NCBI GenBank assembly: GCA_025617375.2
Contig: JAMYGW020000006.1
Coordinates: 1,183,001-1,247,000, forward strand
From: Acarospora socialis
Lineage: Eukaryota; Ascomycota; Lecanoromycetes; Acarosporales; Acarosporaceae
Reading direction: 5' to 3'
DNA length: 64,000 nt
Numbering within the stretch: the stretch's first letter is position 1; the number at the start of each line of letters is the position of its first letter. The notes beneath the pieces were generated by a model. The model was given only the letters and a program-made list of their open reading frames with translations, was not told the origin of the DNA and made no database searches. Below, piece after piece: positions 57,174-64,000 of this stretch. The position numbers were made by a program, and so were the translations under genes.

Positions 57174-57481
57174 AACTGTCTGCACATGGTGTCGGCAGCG
57201 TTTCGTGATTGTAAATGGTTTTAATTAGCTAGCTAGCTGATGCCTTATGGCAATTGAGAAAGCTGCCTTGTCGGAAAGCGAGTCTCAAGAAGTAGGATAT
57301 GCTCTTCGAAATGAAAGACCTCGGCCTCCCGAATATTGTCGAAGGATCCCTCCTTGCCAGCCCAGTCATATCAATGCTAGATTTGAGACCCTTGGTCCAT
57401 ATCCCTAACGCCCCCAATCTAGTCAGTCAAGCCCCAGCTGAAGTGACCTCAACCTCGCTCGCCCGCCTCGATCGTTCGTGC
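57174..57481. other. Convergent 3' intergenic
   Basis: About 300 nt between the reductase and DBP5 stops; nothing recognisable apart from a short AGCT repeat near 57227. Confidence 0.45.
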
Positions 57482-59268
57482 TCACATTTCCACGTCGTTG
57501 CCGCTCTTAAGGTTACTACCTGCTCTGGAGCTCTTGATGACACGCTTAACAGTCTCCTCCACTTGATCCCAATCTGAGGTGTCAACCTTGGTCATGGTGA
57601 CGTTGAAGTACTGCTGAATATCGTTGAGCATGCGCCAGCTTGCTTTGTCGTACACGAAGCTGACAGAGACACCAACTCGACCGAACCGACCGGTACGACC
57701 GATGCGATGGAGGTAAGTTTGAGGGTCGGCGTTGCCGTGTCCATCGTCAGGCACATCCTATGGCTGGTTGGAAAATACAATGATGAAGGTGAGGGATAGG
57801 ACTTACGTAGTTGACGACCATGGAAACAGACTGGACGTCGATGCCACGAGCAAGGACGTTCGTCGTGATGAGGACTTTGGCCAAACCAGTGCGGAACGCA
57901 TCGATGATAACGTCGCGCTGGCTGCCTTCGAACGCACCAGTGAGAGACGCAACCTTATGACCTTCGGCAGTCATACGACGCTCAATCTCTGCTGCAGTAT
58001 CACGACGCTGATATAAGTCAGCGTTTGTATGATTTATGGTTTGAATGAGTATATCAAATACTTTTACAAAGATGATCGAGGAGCCGATCGTCATGAGACC
58101 ATAAAGTCGGACAAGCACGTCATACTTATCTTGCTCCGAATTGCAATCCAAATACAACTGCTTGATTCCTTCCACAGTAAGCTCCTCATGCTTCAACGTA
58201 ATCTGGTTGGCACCTGGGGCAAACTTGTTGGCGTAGCGAACGACTGCGTCGGGGAACGTGGCTGAGAAAAGCACGATCTGAACGGCCTTTGGAAGCATAC
58301 TGCAGCCAATTAGAGATTTCTTATACATAAACGACAGCCACAAACTTACGCTCGCACACGAAGACACTGCTCTCCAAGACCCTGCTGGTCTAGCATGTTA
58401 TCGGCTTCGTCAAGTACAAGAACCTTGATATGGCTAGGATCCAGGGTACGGCGCTTGACCATGTCCATAACGGTGCCGGGTGTCCCAACGACAACCTGAC
58501 CTTCGATCCTCTTACCACGCATCGAAGCTTCCATAGGAATGGCAGGCGACACGGTCAACCCTTCGATGAAGCTGCCCATCACCTGGACTACACCCATGAT
58601 TTGGCGGGCCAACTCACGGCTCGGAGCTAAGCAAAGAGCTTGAGGGGCAGTTCGCATGGCAGGGGACATGTCAAGGCGAGACAGAATGTTCAATACGAAA
58701 GCTGCTGTCTTGCCAGTTCCGGATTGCGACTGTCCGATCATATTCGTTGGCGGATTTCTCAGCAGGAGTGGTAACGCCTTCTCTTGGATTTTAGATGGAC
58801 GTTGAAACCTCATCTGGTAGATTCCTTTGAGGATGTTCTCCTCTCTGACATACGACTGCACGTCAGCGTCGCCGCTAATTTGATGCAGGGAGAAACCCAC
58901 AGGCCAAGCTCGTTGAAGCTCTTGATCGAATACAACGGGTTATTCGGATCCGCCTGAATGTCGCTCAACTTCACCTCGACATCGTACTCCGGTTCTTGCA
59001 GGTTGGAGCCTCCTAGCTCTTCACCAGCGCCGTCGGTCTGAGGGATGCTCAAATTGCTCTCCTTTGCTTTCGACCCTGCATCCATGCCTAGGGATGACTC
59101 CGTATTAGCAGCGACCGGTGATGCGACTTCGTCCGCCCATGAGCGTATTGGTGCAGCATGTTCAGACACAGTAGGTTCTGTGCCGACGTTCGTACCGTTG
59201 GAAGTTGTTGGCTTGGAGATACGGTCCTCCAGAGAGCTAGGGGCGCTATTTGCCTGTTCGGACGACAT
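57482..59268 (-). CDS. DBP5: DEAD-box RNA helicase DBP5 (mRNA export)
   Basis: Five exons, 59268-58901, 58844-58350, 58299-58062, 58007-57807 and 57757-57482, giving 525 aa. Dbp5 acts at the cytoplasmic face of the nuclear pore with Gle1/IP6 to strip export factors from mRNA. Landmarks are [34 protein letters not shown] (Q motif), [91 protein letters not shown] and [13 protein letters not shown]. The first acceptor was chosen to keep ELGL-EEN; a nearby one gives LGLW-SYVREEN. The first 110 residues are acidic and disordered. Confidence 0.95.
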
Positions 59269-59816
59269 CGCTCAGCTCAGAGAGCGAAGAGCTCCTGCTT
59301 CTTAGGGTCTCGTATGTGAAAGAAACACGTTCCACTATGCAGAAAGTGAAAAAGGTGCTTTGTTGGTAGCTTGAGTGCTGCGAGATTCGGATGTAGAGAT
59401 TGTAGGTTTCGAAAGTGGCCAGCAGAACGTGTGAAATCTATGTCGCCATAGCGGCGCAGAGCCTCGTTGGCTCGGCGGCCTAAAACAGATGAGGCGACCC
59501 CAAACGTGAATATGACGTGAACGTCAACTGGTAAATGATAAGTATAGATTGTACAGTACACGGCTTGTCGTGTAGGAAGCTTCAAGGCAGAACGGGTAGG
59601 GCAAGCTTAGATGAAGCTTTGAGCGGCTCTGCTTTTGGTGGGGCATTTTCGGCTTCTGCCGTCCTGTCAATCGCATCCCCCAAATGCCATTGTCAGGCAG
59701 TGCATGTATAGACAGCTGCGGTCACCCTTCGTACTTCCTTCTATGCATGGTATCGGCATTCGTTATATCTCTAGATGTCTGGACAATGTACATAGCCCTC
59801 ACTTGTTGATATCAAG
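59269..59816. promoter_or_regulatory. Divergent DBP5 / BZZ1 upstream region
   Basis: 548 nt between two divergent start codons; no gene or clear motif seen. Confidence 0.4.
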
Positions 59817-62449
59817 ATGAGTGATGTGGATATCGCACCGAGCTTCGGCGCAGAATTGAAGGTAATCTCCACGAGAGAGCTTGAGGATGTTAGCAGTATG
59901 TTTTACTAACATATTCCATCTACCAGGATGCGTTCAAACCAGTCAATGCATGGGTAGGCTCTACGATACCCCTTCGCATTACATAGTCGTCAGGCCCATG
60001 CATTGTGCTCCTGCAGGACCTAGATATGGATAGGAGCTTACGGCGCATAGGTCTCAGGCGGCATAACATGGCTTGATGATATTCAGCAATTCTACCGGGA
60101 AAGAAGCGTTATAGAGAAGGAGTATGCTTCTAAGCTGAATGCCTTAGCCAGGAAGTACTTCGAGAAGAAGGCAAAGAAATCGAGTAGTTTGAGTGTCGGA
60201 GACACACCTAGTATGACCCCGGGGTCACTAGAGAGGTGCGCGGTGTATCCAGTAATGTTGTATGGAAGGCGGCGCATATACTAACGTGGTTCGCACTCCA
60301 AAAGTGCCTCATTGACAACGTGGACAACTCAACTATCTACCTTGGAGTCGCGAGCCGCCGAACATGATCGATTCTCTTCGGAACTTGTGTCGCATGTTGC
60401 CGATCCCCTCAAACATCTTGCCTCCCGATACGAAGAGATTCGCAAGAGTCATGCTGAGTATGCGACGCGGCTGGAGAAGGAGCGTGATGGATCGTATGGA
60501 GACCTGAGAAAAGCGAAGGGTCGTTACGATGCGGTTTGCCAGGAGGTGGAGAATCGACGGAAGAGGATCGAGTCTTCTTTTGATTACGGAAAGCAAAAGG
60601 CTCAGAACGCGTACCAGCAACAGATTCTGGACATGCACAATGTAAAGGTTGGTGTACTGACCGGCCTAGTGGATGATGGAGCCAGCTCATGCGAAGTAGA
60701 ACACATACATAATAAGCATCAATGTCACGAACAAGCTGAAAAAGAGGTACTATCACGAGTATGTCCCTGATCTGCTAGATGTAGGGCCCTCTTTTCCCTC
60801 GCTCCGGTTCGGGGGAGTGCTGATGCATGTATGTCTCTAGAGCTTACAAGATCTGTCCGAAGCGCGAGTTTCAAAGCTGAATTCTATTTGGTCACTTGCT
60901 GCGCAACTGGAGACATCTGCCCTCTCTCGAAGCCTTGATCAACTTAGGCACCTATCTTCAGAAATACCACGAAATAACCCATCACTCGACTCCATGATGT
61001 TCGTCCGTCACAATACCGCAGGATGGCAAGAGCCGCCTGACATGGCGTTTGAGCCAAGTCCAGTTTGGCATGACGAGGATACAATGGCGGTCGATGAAAA
61101 TTCAAAGATCTTCCTTCGCAATGTGCTGGGCAAGAGTAAAAGTCAGCTCGGCGATCTGAGGCGAGAGGTCGAAAAGAAGAGACGGGAGGTTGACGGCGTG
61201 AAACGAATCAAAGAGGACATACGAGCCGGTAAGGACAAGAGAGACGAAGTTGAGCTTGTGAGAGCATTGTTCTCCATGCAGGATGACCTACACCAAGTGG
61301 AGCGGAAACGTTTGACCGCAGAGGTTGAGGCTTCGACCATCACCTCCGTCGTCGGGGACGTTTCACTCGGAGCAAAGAACCATAACTTCAAGTCTCAAAC
61401 CTTCAAGATACCCACCAATTGCGACCTATGTGGTGAAAGAATATGGGGTCTGTCTGCTAAAGGCTTCGACTGCCGTGACTGCGGTTATACCTGCCACAGC
61501 AAGTGCGAGATGAAGGTTCCCGCCGAATGTCCGGGTGAGCAATCGAAGGAAGAGAAGAAAAAACTGAAGTCGGAGCGACAGCAGGCCGCCAGTGCATCTC
61601 ATCCCACGGCTAATGGCACACCGGCTGATGGAATCGCCGAGTTGCCGGCATTGAGCAGGAGCAACACGATGAATTCATTGAGCTCGGGTTATGCAGCAAG
61701 TGCCTACCGATCCGTGTCCGGAACTGGGAATAGGATACCGAGTGAGGAGCAGAGTCAAGAACAGCCTAGTGCTACTCAGCCCGTAAAGGACAAGCTAACT
61801 ACATTACGGAAAAATCGCATCGTGGCACCTCCGCCAGCGCAGTATGTGAGCGAGCTACCATCTAATGGAGCAACTGCCGGAGGTGCCGGTGCGTTTTCAA
61901 AGTCTATCGAACAACGAGGGAAAATGATGTACGCCTACCAGGCAAACGGCGACGGGGAGATCACGGTTGACGAGGGGAAAGAGGTGGTCGTTGTTGAACC
62001 AGATGGTATTGGTGCTTCCGCAGCTGTGATGGAAAGATTGACAGCTAACGTTCGAAACAGATGGCTCCGGTTGGCTGCAGGTTCGCTCTGGAAGCCTCGA
62101 AGGCGTCGTGCCCGCCGCATACGTTGAGCTGATCCCAGCATCTACACCCACCCTCTCCGACCGACCGGGATCTACATACTCAAACTCATCCGCGTCGCTG
62201 GCCGGAAGCATGAGCACTACGGGGAAAAAGAAAGGGCCTGCCGTGGCACCGAAAAGGGGAGCCAAGAAGCTGAACTACGTAGTCGCCTTATATGATTATG
62301 AAGCCCGAAGCGATGCCGAGTGGAGCATCACCGAAGGTGAACGGTTCGTACTCATCAACAAAGACTCCGGGGATGGCTGGGCGGATGTGGAGAAGGGCGG
62401 GCATGTGAAGAGCGTGCCCGCCAACTATATCCAAGAAGTTTCACATTGA
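59817..62449 (+). CDS. BZZ1: F-BAR, C1 and SH3 protein BZZ1
   Basis: Seven exons, 59817-59861, 59927-59953, 60051-60235, 60305-60647, 60700-60780, 60841-62005 and 62061-62449, giving 744 aa. Bzz1 is an endocytic actin-patch protein that binds membranes and activates WASP/Las17. Order: F-BAR (1 to about 330: MSDVDIAPSFGAELK-DAFK, SGGITWLDDIQQFYRERSVI, KYFEKKAKKSSSLSVGDTPS), coiled coil, C1 zinc domain near 407-456 (HNFKSQTFKIPTNCDLCGER, DCGYTCHSKCEMKVPAECPG), a Ser/Pro linker, SH3-1 near 588-645 (MMYAYQANGDGEITVDEG) and SH3-2 near 688-742 (YVVALYDYEARSDAEWS, ending SVPANYIQEV). Exon 2 is only nine codons. Confidence 0.95.
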
Positions 62450-63407
62450 GGGTTATTGACGCACGGTCTGATTGCGAGGGCGTTGAGTATGGGGCAGCAA
62501 TCATCGCAGGATAGTACCCTGGCGCAGGCGTCCCGAGCGGTTCCCATTTTGATTTGTTACGTCGTTCAGGAGAAAGACAACCTATAAGGTTTCGACATCT
62601 TGGGGGCCTCCAGCCATGAACTAGCGTTGCTGTGTATCGAAACTGTTCCAGTCACTGCTGACCATTTGGAAAGGTGTTGACCGGTAGATGAGCAAGGTCC
62701 TGCAATAAGGGGCCTCCAATTGCTCGATTCTCTTTCTCCAGGTATTCGTGTAAAAGACATAACCAGATCCTGTATGGCCAGCAGTTCTGGCGTCATGCGG
62801 TTATGATGATACATGTAGAGAAGAACGAAACAACTAATTAATGAACATACATGGAAGTCCCTCTTATCAATGGCGATGGTAACCTTGGCTTCAAGTACAA
62901 ATTAAACCTGAAAGTCTGCAGTCTCATATAGATCATATTCATGTTACAGGTGATGGCACCTCAGGCCGGTGTATCAAAATAGAGGGGCAAATGGCAGGCG
63001 TGATCCGTGGTTCGTTTATAATGCTGACGAACCCCCTTGAATATTACTCCATCAGGTTTAGTTTGACGCCACTGCCAATATTTGCCGAGACTCCCCTGTC
63101 TCCTTTTCTTCAGGCCTCTGCTATCTTCCAACCCTTTTTCTTCTGTTTCGTTCCTGCCACTTTTCTTGCTGATCAACGACTTCTTTCGCCATTCAACAAT
63201 CGACTCTCGTTTACCGATTGTTTTGCACCTTCTTCTAAGATCTTCTAATTAAATCAACCATCTTTGCCAGTCTCTCACTCTCTCGGGACTGTAAATTCAT
63301 TGTTTACCAAGCCTTGCGGATTCTCTCTTCCAAAGAATTAGCATCTCGACCACTTTGAGAACGTCTCGCTTTTTGGTAGCACAGGATTTATACTTAATTC
63401 TTCAACC
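62450..63407. promoter_or_regulatory. Upstream region of the GH72 gene
   Basis: No gene seen. The last 400 nt are strongly T/C-rich with few purines, as in promoters and leaders of highly expressed fungal cell-wall genes. Confidence 0.45.
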
Positions 63408-64000
63408 ATGAAGGGACTTGGAGCTGTCGTCTCCACATCGGTGGCTCTCGGAGCAGCCACTGCCATTGCTGCTGTGGCACCTTTAGCACCACGAGCAAAC
63501 AGCGTCCCTCAAGTCACTGTGAAGGGCAATGGTATGCTGTCCTCAATGCCCGGAACGAACGATCGCTGACTTGTGCAACAGCCTTCTTCGCAGGTGGGAA
63601 TCGGTTCTACATTCGTGGCGTTGACTATCAGCCTGGTAAGAGCTCTTCGAGTCGACAATTGTGCAGGAACACTATCTGACGGCCTGTCGTGTTGCAGGAG
63701 GATCCTCTAATGTTGCGGACCCAATTGCCGACGTCGCCGGCTGTAAACGAGACATTGCGGAATTCACCAAGCTTGGTATCAATACTGTCCGAGTGTACAC
63801 CGTCGACAATTCCAAGAACCACGATGAATGCATGAACGCACTCGCTGCTGCTGGCATCTACCTCGTGTTGGACGTAAACACCCCGAAATACTCATTGAAC
63901 CGAGCCGACCCCAAAACCTCATACAACGACGTCTACCTTCAAAACGTGTTCGCCACCATTGACGCCTTTGCCAAATATGACAACACTCTTGCTTTCTTCT
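63408..64000 (+). CDS. GH72 1,3-beta-glucanosyltransferase (Gas/Gel), 5' part
   Basis: Runs off the window. Exons 63408-63531, 63582-63635 and 63698 onward. MKGLGAVVSTSVALGAATAI is a signal peptide. Then VTVKGNAFFAGGNRFYIRGV, DYQPGGSSNVADPIADVAGC, FTKLGINTVRVYTVDN, HDECMNALAAAGIYLVLDVN and PKYSLNRADPKTSYN are the N-terminal GH72 fold. The enzyme is GPI-anchored at the cell surface and lengthens beta-1,3-glucan. The catalytic glutamates and GPI signal lie beyond the end. Confidence 0.93.

Overview
The window is nuclear DNA from a filamentous ascomycete (Pezizomycotina, possibly Dothideomycetes). The evidence is dense genes on both strands, many 50-70 nt GT-AG introns with CTAAC/CTTAC-like branch sites, and typical families: a CFEM receptor-like protein, 2EXR/F-box-like proteins, a SesA-type NLR, a GH72 glucanosyltransferase and a group II-like G-alpha. 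All exon joins were worked out by hand from splice signals, reading phase and recalled family sequences, so none is RNA-supported.

Layout. 0.5-13 kb is housekeeping: a ubiquitin-like/AN1 zinc-finger protein, a 2EXR protein, GPI11, translin, a U2 snRNA gene, RPL22, argininosuccinate lyase, the rRNA methyltransferase BMT6 and PMP3. 14-26 kb holds a CFEM membrane protein, a carboxymuconolactone-decarboxylase-like protein, spermidine synthase, transketolase, a decayed 2EXR gene and a flavin amine oxidase. 26.7-29.5 kb is a SesA/NB-ARC/TPR NLR, followed by 3.4 kb without a recognisable gene. 33-46 kb has a bZIP factor, a nearly intact Tc1/mariner transposon, a G-alpha subunit, mitoribosomal mS38/COX24, V-ATPase subunit c and a very small O6-alkylguanine-DNA alkyltransferase. 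46-49.5 kb is a full-length Argonaute with an unusual Cys/His-rich N-terminus and a remnant of a second Argonaute 3' end beside it. 51.8-64 kb has a methyltransferase, a dead purine-cytosine permease, a dienelactone hydrolase, a TA-flanked MITE, a free methionine-R-sulfoxide reductase whose reading frame needs a 5-nt exon, DBP5, the F-BAR protein BZZ1 and the start of a GH72 gene.

Most genes are unrelated neighbours. Loose links are polyamine metabolism (spermidine synthase and an amine oxidase about 5 kb apart) and genome defence or non-self recognition (Argonaute, NLR, and two DNA transposons they could act against). The most unusual signals are at the gene-structure level: the 5-nt micro-exon, a 13-nt exon in V-ATPase subunit c, a GC-AG intron in translin, and a duplicated or interrupted 5' end of U2. 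I saw no tRNA, rRNA, CRISPR array, LTR element or secondary-metabolite cluster.
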